Positions 26,023-34,797 of a DNA stretch of 64,000 nt are shown here, one piece after another. The stretch spans positions 1 through 64,000 of the forward strand of contig JABJAH010000007.1 of the NCBI GenBank assembly GCA_018666155.1, given 5' to 3'. The notes under the pieces are model-generated. The model was not told the DNA's origin and made no database searches. It was given only the letters and a program-made list of their open reading frames with translations. The translations under genes and the position numbers were made by a program. Every line of letters begins with the position of its first letter. Positions within the stretch are counted from its first letter, which is position 1. This DNA is from Rhodospirillaceae bacterium (GTDB taxonomy: Bacteria > Pseudomonadota > Alphaproteobacteria > Rhodospirillales > Rhodospirillaceae).

Positions 26023-27537
26023 ATGAATGTCATTGTCAACGATATGAAGCCGCAAACTGCCGGCGCCCAATCCTTCCTTGCCTCCGCCACCAAGAAAATG
26101 CTGATCAACGGCGACTGGGTCGATGCCGTCTCCGGCGAGAGTATTGAATCAAAAGACCCGGCCACTGGTAACGTGCTGGCGACCATCCCCAAGGGCGCGA
26201 AGGCGGATGTCGATGCCGCGGTCAAAGCCGCGCGCGACAGTTTCGAAAGCGGTGTGTGGCGCAATATGACGCCCGATGATCGCAGCCGCATCCTATGGAA
26301 GATTAGCGAGCTGATGGAAGCCAACATTGATGAGTTGGCCGAGTTGGAAACCCTCGACCAAGGCAAGCCGTTGTTTGTCGGACGCTGGGCAGAAATTCCC
26401 GGCGCCGCACAACAGTTCCGCTATTTCTCTGGCATGACCAACAAGATTCAGGGCGAGACGATCAACACGTCGATCAACTACCAGCCCGAAGGCAAAAAGA
26501 TTTTCGCCTACACCCAGAAGGAGCCCATCGGTGTTGTCGGTGCGATCACCCCTTGGAACAGTCCGCTGGTGTTGGAGGCCATGAAGATCGCCCCGTGTCT
26601 GGCGGCGGGCTGCTCGATGGTGCTCAAGCCGGCAGAAGACACATCGCTCACCGCCATTCGTCTCGGCGAACTGATCATGGAAGCGGGCGTGCCGCCGGGT
26701 GTGTTCAACGTCGTGACCGGTCTCGGGCCCGAAGCCGGGCAGGCGCTGGCCGAACACATGGATGTGGACAAGATCGCCTTCACCGGTTCGACCCCCACCG
26801 GCCGCAAAATCATCGAAGCGGCCAAAGGCAACATGAAAAAGGTCGCGCTCGAGTTGGGCGGTAAATCCCCGTCGGTGGTGATGGCCGATGCGGAAATGGA
26901 TATGGCCATTCCCGGCGCAGCCAATGCCATCTTCTTCAACGGTGGTCAGGTCTGTGTTGCCGGCTCTCGCTTGTATGTCGAAAAGAAAGCCTTCGATAAC
27001 GTGGTGGCCGGCATAGCCGACATCGCGAAGGGCATGCAGATGGGCCACGGCCTTGAGCAAACCACACAAATCGGCCCGATGGTCAGCAAGGTCCAGGCCG
27101 ATCGCGTTAAAAGCTTTATCGACGGTGGGGTCTCAGCCGGGGCGGAAGTGGTCGTCGGCGGCGAACAGCTCGGTGACAACGGCACGTTTATTTCACCGAC
27201 GGTGATCGCCAACACCAGCCAAGACATGGCAGTGGTGCAGGAAGAAATCTTCGGCCCGGTTGTCGTCGCAATGCCGATTGACTCGATGGACGATGTCCCC
27301 GCCATGGCCAACGACAGTAAATACGGCTTGGCGGCGAGTGTGTGGACTCAGGACATTTCCAAAGCCACTCGCTTGGCGTCCGACATCAAGGCCGGAACCG
27401 TGTGGATTAACTGCCATTTGATGTTCGATGCCAGCTTACCCATCGGCGGCTTCAAGGAATCCGGTTGGAGCCGCGATTCCGGCATGCAAGCCGTAGAGAA
27501 CTATCTCGAAACTAAGACGGTGTGTGCTGTGGTGTAG
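26023..27537 (+). CDS. NAD(P)-dependent aldehyde dehydrogenase
   Basis: This 504-residue enzyme oxidises aldehydes to acids. The nucleophile is Cys311 in NGGQVCVAGSR and the general base Glu277 in LELGGKSP; the FTGSTPTGR cofactor loop is intact. It resembles the betaine/phenylacetaldehyde/vanillin dehydrogenase group. AGGGAG lies upstream of ATG 26023. A 137-bp gap follows the phosphatase, so it may have its own promoter. It is convergent with the DUF3095 gene. Confidence 0.92.
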   Translation: MNVIVNDMKPQTAGAQSFLASATKKMLINGDWVDAVSGESIESKDPATGNVLATIPKGAKADVDAAVKAARDSFESGVWRNMTPDDRSRILWKISELMEANIDELAELETLDQGKPLFVGRWAEIPGAAQQFRYFSGMTNKIQGETINTSINYQPEGKKIFAYTQKEPIGVVGAITPWNSPLVLEAMKIAPCLAAGCSMVLKPAEDTSLTAIRLGELIMEAGVPPGVFNVVTGLGPEAGQALAEHMDVDKIAFTGSTPTGRKIIEAAKGNMKKVALELGGKSPSVVMADAEMDMAIPGAANAIFFNGGQVCVAGSRLYVEKKAFDNVVAGIADIAKGMQMGHGLEQTTQIGPMVSKVQADRVKSFIDGGVSAGAEVVVGGEQLGDNGTFISPTVIANTSQDMAVVQEEIFGPVVVAMPIDSMDDVPAMANDSKYGLAASVWTQDISKATRLASDIKAGTVWINCHLMFDASLPIGGFKESGWSRDSGMQAVENYLETKTVCAVV

Positions 27538-27546
27538 GGGCGGGCG

Positions 27547-28707
27547 CTAGCCGGCAGCTTTCATCTGGGCCTTCATTTGTGTCGCCGCTTTGGTGTACCC
27601 GCCGTCGCCGCCGTCGACAAAGTGAACATGTTGGTTGTCGACGGCCGAGGCCACTAGGCAGGTCATCACCGCATGGTCTGATTTGTGCAGGCCGTAGTGC
27701 AGGTCGCCGCGTTGGTGACGCTCCTCCAGGTAAGCCTCCAAGGCTGCGATCTTGTCGCCCGGACAATCAAAGGTCAGGCACAACATGTCGTCAGACCGGG
27801 CAAAGTCGACGGCATTCTCAACCATTTCTCTGCGGTAGCCCTCTGAATCAAACCCGCCGATGCGAATTTTGAATTTAATAATGAGGAACGCCAGAAGAGT
27901 CTCGATCCCGACTTTGATCGACCAGCTGAGAAGAGACCCGGTGCCGCGCCGCGCTTTGGCCTCTCGCATGAGGCCCTTCGGCGGCCAGCGCGCTTTCAGA
28001 ACTTTCAGTGAGGCCGCCTTGAGCGCGTCAACGCCGGTAACCGTTTTCAATGCGGCGTATAACTCACCGTGATCCGGTCCGCGCACCACGAGGGCGACCA
28101 TTTCACCCCGGGTTGAGGTCAGCGGTGTCCATCGGCACGAAAGGCCGGTGAGGTCTGGTGGCGCATCGTCGCCGTTCTCGTCGGGAATAGTGCACAGGTC
28201 AAACAGGCTGTCGTCGCCGCGTTCTTTGACCGATGTTTCAAGTAGTTCAACACCGCCGCCGAGAAACACCGCATAGGCATTGCCGGGTGAAGGCTCGTAC
28301 CGCCCAACCAACACATCTGTGCCTCGGTCGCGCAGAGATTTTATCGGTGCCAAGCCAACACGGAGCTTGAGATCGAAATCACGCAAGGCAAAGCGTCGTA
28401 CCCGGGCGAGGATGCGTCGCGCTTCGTCTGCGTGCTGGGGCGGGATCAACGCCGCTGCACCGTCGCCACCGAATTGATAGGGGATAGAGCCGCAATAGTT
28501 AGACAACCCGGCTATCATCGCCGCCGCGCAGAAATTGATATCGGAATGTCGGCCCTCAGCCACCGCAGCGGTGGAGCCTTGAATGTCCGACACGGCAACA
28601 AACCAGCCATCGGGCACGGGCACAAAGAACGCGGGATCAAAGGCATCCGCGACCGCTCCCATGGAGGGTGCACTCTCGTAGAAGTCTGCTGTGTCACCAG
28701 TGCTCAT
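27547..28707 (-). CDS. DUF3095 protein with cyclase-like core
   Basis: This 386-residue protein matches DUF3095. Near the N-terminus the nucleotide cyclase-like motif VSDIQGSTAAV is followed by PYQFGGDGAAALIPP, the two segments that carry the metal-binding acids in class III cyclases and GGDEF-like folds. A hydrophobic stretch around residues 265-285 (LLSWSIKVGIETLLAFLII) may be a membrane segment. The family's reaction is not established. ATG 28707 is divergent from the GNAT gene. Confidence 0.75.
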   Translation of the reverse strand: MSTGDTADFYESAPSMGAVADAFDPAFFVPVPDGWFVAVSDIQGSTAAVAEGRHSDINFCAAAMIAGLSNYCGSIPYQFGGDGAAALIPPQHADEARRILARVRRFALRDFDLKLRVGLAPIKSLRDRGTDVLVGRYEPSPGNAYAVFLGGGVELLETSVKERGDDSLFDLCTIPDENGDDAPPDLTGLSCRWTPLTSTRGEMVALVVRGPDHGELYAALKTVTGVDALKAASLKVLKARWPPKGLMREAKARRGTGSLLSWSIKVGIETLLAFLIIKFKIRIGGFDSEGYRREMVENAVDFARSDDMLCLTFDCPGDKIAALEAYLEERHQRGDLHYGLHKSDHAVMTCLVASAVDNQHVHFVDGGDGGYTKAATQMKAQMKAAG

Positions 28708-28784
28708 AAGGCCAATCGTCGCTGTTCCCGCTGCCTTAATCTACAACTCTATGCCAAAGGGGCGGGAAAGGGCACACTCCCTGC

Positions 28785-29204
28785 ATGAATGTGACCATCG
28801 AAATCATCAGCGAAGACAACATGTATCTCCTCGATGCGGTTGCTGCGGGTGTCTTCGATGAGGCGATTAACCCTGACTATTTGGCCCGCTACGTCCAAGA
28901 GGCCAACCATGCTCTGTGCGTTGCGGTCTCGGACGGTCTCGTGGTGGGACAGGCCCGCGCGATTATTCATCGCCATCCCGATACCCCGCCGGAGCTTTAC
29001 ATCGACAATGTGGGTGTTACCCCAGCGTATCAGCGTCGCGGTATTGCCAGGATGTTGGTGACCGAAATTGTTGCGGTGGGCAAAGCACTGGGCTGCGAAG
29101 ATGTCTGGGTGGGTACGGAGCCGGATAATGAACCGGCCAAAGCGCTCTACCGCTCGCTCGGTCTCGACATGTCGGACATGGTGATGTTCGACGGCGAGCT
29201 TTAG
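28785..29204 (+). CDS. GNAT family N-acetyltransferase
   Basis: This 139-residue protein carries the acetyl-CoA pyrophosphate loop Q-R-R-G-I-A (QRRGIARMLV, near residue 84) after a V-G-V-T-P strand, and a C-terminal A-L-Y-R-S-L-G-L element. It is a single-domain GNAT of the aminoglycoside/RimI-like kind. The acceptor is unknown. It lies between two minus-strand genes and is probably monocistronic. Confidence 0.85.
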   Translation: MNVTIEIISEDNMYLLDAVAAGVFDEAINPDYLARYVQEANHALCVAVSDGLVVGQARAIIHRHPDTPPELYIDNVGVTPAYQRRGIARMLVTEIVAVGKALGCEDVWVGTEPDNEPAKALYRSLGLDMSDMVMFDGEL

Positions 29205-29215
29205 GCCGCTATCCC

Positions 29216-31417
29216 TTAGTCAGGCAGTTTGTAAGACCCAGGCTTCAACACCATTTTGTAGCGCTCCCACATTCCCGTATACCGCCCGGTCAATTCGACC
29301 TCGAGATCAACCGCATGGAAAATTTTGTCCATGCATTTGTCGGCACCCAGGCATTCCATGGTGAGACGGGCGAGGCCGTCGCGCGTCATCGCACCAACGG
29401 TGGTATGATCCTCGGTCAGTATGGCGCTGCCGGATTCCGTGCTCTCCAAAGGTAACAACGTCATGTGGCGAATGATCGTGTAGGGTACGCCGCTGCTTGT
29501 CAGCACACCTTCGGCTTTTGATTTGGCGGCGATGGAGACCGCTTGGAAGCCTGGCATGTTTTCCATCATGAACATTTCGGCGCTATCGCCAGCGCCAATG
29601 GCCCCATGCAGGATGATTTGCTCAACCCCGGTTTTGAGCGCCAATGCGGAAATGATCTCCTGGCTTTTGAAATAGAAGTTCTGATCGCCCCGTCCTGGCA
29701 AACCAGAGGCATCAACCACAACCCGGAAGGCGGCGCTCGCAAACACGCGCTCCATATCATCCGCATTCAACATGTCGCCCACGGCATAGGTGACGTCGAG
29801 GCCCTCTAGCCGATCTCTATTGGATGTCGGTCGCGCTAGAACCGTCACTTTTTCTCCAGCGGCAACCAAGTCTTTGACGACTTCCGAGCCCAATTGCCCG
29901 GTCCCGCCGAAAACCAACACGCCGCCGGTGCGTTCCGGCGTTGCGCTTGCGGACTTAGACGCCCGCCGATATCCCTCCACCTCGAGATCGGTCAGCATTC
30001 CATCCAGAGCCGCACGATCAAACACCCGGCCGTCTTTAATCACCGTGTTAATGCTCTGGGTGTTGCGAATGTCTTCGCGGGGGTCGGCGTCGAGCAGCAC
30101 CAGGTCCGCCAGCTTGCCGGCTTCAACCGTGCCCATGCGGTCGTCCATGCGCATAAACTGCGCCGGGTACAGGGTTGCGCCGGTCAGCGCTTCCATCGGG
30201 GTGAGGCCCCCCTGGACGAGAAACGCGAGTTCCTCATGGAGTGCAAACCCCGGCGTGAGAAACCCAATCGGAGTATCGGTCCCCGCCATAACTTTGACGC
30301 CGCCGTCGCGCAGTTTCGCGACCATGGCGAAACTCCAGGCTGCAAACGCAGCTGAGTCGGTACTGGGCCGCATAACTTCCGCCATGCGCGCTGATCCGGC
30401 GGCCCATTGTTCCTGAACGATGGGCGGGAGGTAGGCAAAGGTCTCTTTCCAGCGCACGCGGTTAAAGAGACGCTCGGTCGCAATGGTGTTCACCGTCAGT
30501 GTCGGCGTTTGAAAGACCTCTTCCCGCGCCAAGGCGGCGATCACCTCATTGCAGCGGTCCGTGTCTTGGGCCGCAATGGCAGCGCTGCGTTGCAGGCGGT
30601 GAAGCGAGCTTCGCAGCGTGCCACCGTCTTCGTTAACGCCATCGGCCAGGACTTGGGTGCGTTCTGCAAGCAACGCCCGATAATTAGCGGCGCAGGACAT
30701 TTCCAAATTGCGCAGGTGCTCCATGCCGTCGACACCGGCTTCCGCCGCCGCTACCGCGTCCATGCTCAACGGCACGTGGGCGGTAATCGGCAGGTTCAAT
30801 GCGTTGGCGCGGGCCGCCGCTGCGGCAAAGGTTTCCGGCGTGTTCATCTCATAGAGTTTGATCAGGTCGACACCGGCCTCGTGGAGACGGTCGATCTCGG
30901 CGCGGGCTTCGTCGGGCGTGCTGACCCCAACGGAAATATTGGGTCGGCCATTGAGCCCCGCATAGACGCGTTGAGTACCATCAACCAAAGGCCCGGCGAC
31001 ATGCACACGCGGGGCAATGGCCCCGTCGACCTGCGCCGCATCACGCATGGGCAGCACGATACCTGTTAGGCCCCCGGTATCGCGCACGCTGGTGATGCCG
31101 TTGGCGATGTACAAGGGGTAAGAGGTTTCAACACCGAGGTCCGGGTAATAGGAGAGATGGACATGGGCATCCCACAGGCCCGGGATGAGAAACTTGCCTG
31201 CGCCATCAATGACGGTTGCGTCCTCGGGAACATCAAGATCGGGGCCAACCGCTTGTATGATGTTTCCGGAAATCAGAACCGTGGCATTGGTCGTCTGCTG
31301 GGAGGCATCCAACACGGTCACGCCAGTGATCGCGGTCACCGGTTCCGAAATGGTGTCTGCTGAGTCACAGGCGGTCAGGCCCAAAGCCAAACCAGCGGCT
31401 AAAAGTATCTTACGCAT
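29216..31417 (-). CDS. lipoprotein: amidohydrolase fused to an NAD(P)-binding domain
   Basis: This 734-residue protein starts with a lipoprotein signal whose lipobox L-T-A-C places Cys17 as the acylated residue. Residues about 30-470 are an imidazolonepropionase-like amidohydrolase: metal site D-A-H-V-H-L (His85, His87), IKLYE, ITAHVPL, GMEHL and AGTDTPIGF. From residue 499 a Rossmann domain begins (VLVFGGTGQLGSEVV) and continues as an NmrA/atypical-SDR-like module with KSKAEGVLTSSG and YTIIR. I set the start to ATG 31417, with AGGGGA seven bases upstream. A fused NAD(P)-binding domain on an exported lipoprotein is unusual. It is convergent with the GNAT gene. Confidence 0.85.
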   Translation of the reverse strand: MRKILLAAGLALGLTACDSADTISEPVTAITGVTVLDASQQTTNATVLISGNIIQAVGPDLDVPEDATVIDGAGKFLIPGLWDAHVHLSYYPDLGVETSYPLYIANGITSVRDTGGLTGIVLPMRDAAQVDGAIAPRVHVAGPLVDGTQRVYAGLNGRPNISVGVSTPDEARAEIDRLHEAGVDLIKLYEMNTPETFAAAAARANALNLPITAHVPLSMDAVAAAEAGVDGMEHLRNLEMSCAANYRALLAERTQVLADGVNEDGGTLRSSLHRLQRSAAIAAQDTDRCNEVIAALAREEVFQTPTLTVNTIATERLFNRVRWKETFAYLPPIVQEQWAAGSARMAEVMRPSTDSAAFAAWSFAMVAKLRDGGVKVMAGTDTPIGFLTPGFALHEELAFLVQGGLTPMEALTGATLYPAQFMRMDDRMGTVEAGKLADLVLLDADPREDIRNTQSINTVIKDGRVFDRAALDGMLTDLEVEGYRRASKSASATPERTGGVLVFGGTGQLGSEVVKDLVAAGEKVTVLARPTSNRDRLEGLDVTYAVGDMLNADDMERVFASAAFRVVVDASGLPGRGDQNFYFKSQEIISALALKTGVEQIILHGAIGAGDSAEMFMMENMPGFQAVSIAAKSKAEGVLTSSGVPYTIIRHMTLLPLESTESGSAILTEDHTTVGAMTRDGLARLTMECLGADKCMDKIFHAVDLEVELTGRYTGMWERYKMVLKPGSYKLPD

Positions 31418-31540
31418 GTCACGGTCCCCTTCGTTCTCAAAACAGTCTAACGTTCTCCGGAACCTGATGTAACCTGGGGTTATCAATCTCGAGTCACTAG
31501 AGTTGGGTTCCACGCAACTTTCTTATCCGCCCATTTCTGT

Positions 31541-31645
31541 GGTGCATGAGCTCGTTTGTATTTTTCTGGTGCATGGGGCCGTTTGCGCAAACGCAGTTGC
31601 ATAGGCTCGATGGCGGGAACAAACAGTGCATGGGCTCGTTCCTCG
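31541..31645. repeat. four degenerate direct repeats upstream of the PPOX gene
   Basis: Four copies of an element close to GTGCATGGGCTCGTTTG begin at 31541, 31568, 31596 and 31625, spaced 27, 28 and 29 bp. They lie in the 323-bp region between the lipoprotein start and the PPOX start, about 100-200 bp upstream of the latter. Regular spacing of under three helical turns suggests a multi-site operator, but no regulator is adjacent. Confidence 0.45.
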
Positions 31646-31740
31646 TAGAATCACCTTTTTCTTTTCTATCACTCGCCTGTGCGTTGCACCTGCCTCAGCG
31701 TCTTGCCACACTGCGTCGTCGTCAATGAGGATCGAGCGCC

Positions 31741-32364
31741 ATGTCAGAGCATCACATCACCAGTCGCGAGCAGTTGAGAGCGGTTTACAAGCAGCCAGGA
31801 GAAGGGGCCGTGAAGAAGGTTCTGCCTCAGCTTGATGAGCACTGCATTGCCTTCATTGCGCGCTGTCCCTTCTGCGTGCTTTCGACCGCAGGGGCGAACG
31901 GCCGCCTTGATGCGTCGCCCAAAGGCGGCGACCCTGGCTTTTTGACCGTCCAAGATTCAGCCACCCTGCTACTGCCTGACTGGCCCGGCAACAATCGTCT
32001 CGACAGCCTTGAGAACATTCTTGAGAATCCCCAGGTCGGCATGATGCTACTGGTTCCAGGCATGGACGAGACCCTGCGCATCAACGGCCGCGCGGTTTTG
32101 TCGACGGACTCAGACCTGCTCGCCAGTTTGGCGATCAAGGGGAAGAGCCCAATTTCCGTTCTGGTGATTACAGTTGAAGAAGCCTACCTCCACTGTGCCC
32201 GCGCCGTCTGGCGGGCCGATTTGTGGAACGCAGACAAGCATATCGATCGCGCAGAGTTGCCGACCATGGGCCAGATGCTCGCCGATCAAGTCGCGGGCTA
32301 TGACGGCGCTGCGGTCGACAAAATCATCGCTGACAACCGCCACAAACTTTACGCTTTAGACTAA
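31741..32364 (+). CDS. PPOX-type flavoprotein, MSMEG_1061-like
   Basis: This 207-residue protein has the pyridoxamine 5-phosphate oxidase-like split barrel. CPFCVLSTAGANGRLDASPKGGDPGF and NRLDSLENILENPQVGMM match the MSMEG_1061-type FMN-binding group. Such proteins are oxidoreductases of unknown substrate, possibly F420- or FMN-linked. Its stop is 18 bp before the SDR and both are probably one unit. Confidence 0.85.
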   Translation: MSEHHITSREQLRAVYKQPGEGAVKKVLPQLDEHCIAFIARCPFCVLSTAGANGRLDASPKGGDPGFLTVQDSATLLLPDWPGNNRLDSLENILENPQVGMMLLVPGMDETLRINGRAVLSTDSDLLASLAIKGKSPISVLVITVEEAYLHCARAVWRADLWNADKHIDRAELPTMGQMLADQVAGYDGAAVDKIIADNRHKLYALD

Positions 32365-32382
32365 CGCACAAGAGGAAGAGCC

Positions 32383-33066
32383 ATGAGTGATAACAAACAA
32401 GTCGCAGTGATTGTCGGCGCAGGCCCAGGTCTTGGTGCAGCTGCGGCTCGCCGCTTCACCGAAGCGGGCATGACATCCGTTCTGGTGTCGCGCAACGCCG
32501 AGCGTCTTGCTGACCTCGCCGCTAGCATTGACGGTGCGGTTGCTTATCCCTGCGACGCCACTGACGAAGACGCGGTCGAGAAAATGTTTACGGACATTGA
32601 AGCCGAACACGGCCCGGTCGAGGTGCTGGTCTACAATCCGGGCGGGGGCTTCGGTCGCACAACCGTGGTTGAACAAAGCGCTGAGCGATTTCGCGCGGTC
32701 TGGGAGTTCACCGCCTTCGGCGGGTTCCTATGCAGCCGCGCGGCGGCCCAACGTATGTTGAAGCGGGGCCACGGTTCCATACTGATCACCGGTGCGACGG
32801 CCTCTTTGCGCGGTGGGAAGGGCTTTGGGGCGTTCGCGTCAGGCAAGTTTGCCCTTCGCGCCCTTGGTCAATCCATGGCGCGTGAGCTTGGCCCCGAGGG
32901 CATTCATGTGGCCCAGATCAACATCGATGGCATGATCGGTGAGTCTGATGATGGCTCTAAACTTGATCCCGCCGATATCGCCGAGACCTATTACGGCCTG
33001 CACAAACAATCCAAAACCAATTGGACCCACGAGCTTGATATTCGGCCGTGGTCGGAGACCTGGTAG
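32383..33066 (+). CDS. SDR-fold protein with Phe at the catalytic Tyr position
   Basis: This 227-residue short-chain dehydrogenase-like protein has the cofactor loop GAGPGLGAAAARRF. The Ser strand reads ITGATASLRGG. At the Y-x-x-x-K site the sequence is F-A-S-G-K, so the catalytic tyrosine is phenylalanine. This variant is a recognised subset with LGQSMARELGP. Activity may be altered. GAGGAAGAG lies upstream of ATG 32383. The last codons and the sequence after the stop form a near-duplicate of 21 bp. Confidence 0.85.
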   Translation: MSDNKQVAVIVGAGPGLGAAAARRFTEAGMTSVLVSRNAERLADLAASIDGAVAYPCDATDEDAVEKMFTDIEAEHGPVEVLVYNPGGGFGRTTVVEQSAERFRAVWEFTAFGGFLCSRAAAQRMLKRGHGSILITGATASLRGGKGFGAFASGKFALRALGQSMARELGPEGIHVAQINIDGMIGESDDGSKLDPADIAETYYGLHKQSKTNWTHELDIRPWSETW

Positions 33067-33112
33067 AACACGTCGGAGAACTGGTAGGGCACGTCGGTAG
33101 AGAACGGGCAAC

Positions 33113-33144
33113 AAAAAACGGCGGCCCATTGCGGAGCCGCCGTT
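33113..33144. terminator. bidirectional terminator between SDR and GST genes
   Basis: AACGGCGGC at 33117-33125 pairs with GCCGCCGTT at 33136-33144 over a 10-nt loop. The A run at 33113-33118 gives U6 on the minus strand for the glutathione transferase operon; the plus side has a weaker T-rich tail. Confidence 0.75.
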
Positions 33145-33168
33145 GTTCGTTTCTGAAAGTGTGTCGGC

Positions 33169-33819
33169 TTATAAACTCTTGAGCCGGTCTTTCATGATTT
33201 TTTGTGTTTCGGTCATGTGTGCTTTGGCGGCAGGATGCTTTTTAATCGCTGCCCAATATTTCTTCACATTCGGGCGGCCTTTGAGCGGGTCCTTGAGGCC
33301 GAACAACGGCCCGACCGCCGTCGCGAACAATAACGCCGGGATAACGTAGCAATCTGCGATGGTGAAGCTCTTGCCGGTCGCACACGGCCCAGGACTGATG
33401 TAGCCGTTGAGGATGTCCAAAGCGGCTTCCATATCGGCGAGGGCCTTCTTGGCCGCCGCTTTGTCTTTTGGCGCCCGTCCGACGACCTGCCGGAACAGAT
33501 CAAGGGCCGGTTCCTGCACGTACAGGTCACACACTCTGGCGATAAGCCCGGCGTTGCCCGCTGCCGCTGGTGAGGCTGGGATGACCTTCTTTTTCTTCGG
33601 ATACTTATCGTCCAGGTAAGGCAGGATCACGCCGGATTCAAAGAGAACCGTAGACCCGTCCTTGACGGTCGGAATTTTTCCGAAGGGATTGAGTGCCAGG
33701 TACTCAGGTGTTTTCAACCCGCCTTCTGGCATCGCAATTGTGTAGCCCAACCCCTTGTGTTTACACGCGAGTATGATGCGCGCCACAAATGGGGAGAGCG
33801 GACTGCCATAAATGTGCAT
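33169..33819 (-). CDS. glutathione S-transferase family protein
   Basis: This 216-residue protein has a thioredoxin-like N-terminal domain starting MHIYGSPLSPFVARI, with the family ESGVILPYLD glutathione-binding segment, and an all-helical C-terminal domain. It should conjugate or reduce electrophiles with glutathione, possibly halogenated or lactone compounds. The start is ATG 33819 with GGAGG eight bases upstream. It is the second of two tandem homologues (next feature), separated by 27 bp. Confidence 0.9.
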   Translation of the reverse strand: MHIYGSPLSPFVARIILACKHKGLGYTIAMPEGGLKTPEYLALNPFGKIPTVKDGSTVLFESGVILPYLDDKYPKKKKVIPASPAAAGNAGLIARVCDLYVQEPALDLFRQVVGRAPKDKAAAKKALADMEAALDILNGYISPGPCATGKSFTIADCYVIPALLFATAVGPLFGLKDPLKGRPNVKKYWAAIKKHPAAKAHMTETQKIMKDRLKSL

Positions 33820-33846
33820 CGTGTGAGCCTCCACTACGTCCGTTGA

Positions 33847-34491
33847 TTAGCCGCCGAAGAACTGTTTAGCCATCGCCGTCATTTCTTTGTTCGCCTGCTT
33901 GGTGATCGGATCACGCTTCAAGGCGGCCCAATACTTCTTGACGTTCTTGTGGCCAGCAAACGGGTCCTTAACGCCAAAGCCCGGCGTCACCAGGTTGACG
34001 AAGAACAGAGCAGGCATGGCATAGCAATCAGCAATCGTGAATTTTTTACCCATCGCCCAAGGCCCACCGGGGGTGAGGTAACCATCAAGAATGGCCAAGC
34101 CCTTTTGAGTTTCAGCGAGCTTTTCCTTTACGATCGCCTTATCGCGGGTTTTTGGATCGCGTTGGGCAAACAAACTTGTGACGACGCCCTGAACGTAAAG
34201 ATCTGAAATCGTGGCGATCAAGCGGGCGCTTCCTGCGGCCTTGGCCGTGCCAGGGATGATTGATTTCTTCGGGTACTTGGCGTCGATGTATTCGACGATG
34301 ACCGAGGATTCAGGAAGAACGGTTGCGCCGTCCTTCATGGTCGGCATTTTGCCCATCGGGTTCATGGCAAGATATTCAGGGGTCTTCATGCCGTCCTCGG
34401 GCATGATGACTTCGTGCTTCACGCCTTTGTGACGCAGGGCAAGAATAGCCCGGCAGACAAAGGGAGATAAAATGGCGCCATAAATTTTCAT
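33847..34491 (-). CDS. glutathione S-transferase family protein
   Basis: This 214-residue paralogue of the downstream gene starts MKIYGAILSPFVCRAIL and keeps KMPTMKDGATVLPESSVIVEYID for glutathione binding and IADCYAMPALFF in the helical domain. A Cys at the third position after P-F-V distinguishes it from its neighbour. ATG 34491 was selected over a longer frame. The pair probably arose by tandem duplication. A perfect inverted repeat lies 92-105 bp upstream. Confidence 0.9.
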   Translation of the reverse strand: MKIYGAILSPFVCRAILALRHKGVKHEVIMPEDGMKTPEYLAMNPMGKMPTMKDGATVLPESSVIVEYIDAKYPKKSIIPGTAKAAGSARLIATISDLYVQGVVTSLFAQRDPKTRDKAIVKEKLAETQKGLAILDGYLTPGGPWAMGKKFTIADCYAMPALFFVNLVTPGFGVKDPFAGHKNVKKYWAALKRDPITKQANKEMTAMAKQFFGG

Positions 34492-34582
34492 TGTGTATGC
34501 ATCCTTGGTAAAAACTGGGGTCTCAGCAGCATCCGGGTCGGAGCGACCGAGAGCGCGCGTATCATATCCGAAACGTACCAAA

Positions 34583-34596
34583 AATCACGTGTGATT
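34583..34596. promoter_or_regulatory. inverted repeat upstream of the GST operon
   Basis: AATCAC-GT-GTGATT is a perfect 6-2-6 inverted repeat in the 306-bp, relatively AT-rich region between the GST operon and the GNAT gene. A second repeat (TTGGTTC at 34614-34620 with GAACCAA at 34644-34650) lies nearby. Both are candidate operators; no regulator is adjacent. Confidence 0.4.
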
Positions 34597-34688
34597 ATCA
34601 AAAGAATCCGCTGTTGGTTCTCAAGCGTCCGGGCCAGTTTTGGGAACCAAATTCTGCTATACGTTTGTCTTAAATCGTATTCTCGATT

Positions 34689-34717
34689 TTGACGCATATT
34701 TGCGACATTTCTAGCAT
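34689..34717 (+). promoter_or_regulatory. sigma-70-like promoter for the GNAT gene
   Basis: TTGACG at 34689-34694 and TAGCAT at 34712-34717 are separated by 17 bp, close to the TTGACA/TATAAT consensus. Transcription would begin about 75 bp upstream of ATG 34798. No experimental support is available. Confidence 0.4.
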
Positions 34718-34797
34718 GGCCGATTTAATCGCTTGGCCGAATTCAATTATTAGTGGCGCGCTGCACTGCAGGGCAAACATGGATGCAATTTTTAGCA

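Noticed and set aside
26293..27069. 258-codon minus-strand frame inside the aldehyde dehydrogenase
   Set aside because: The sense frame has full family motifs; the antisense frame has none and is typical of GC-rich shadows.
31546..31728. 60-codon plus-strand frame over the direct repeats
   Set aside because: It arises from the repeats and has no ribosome site or known domain.
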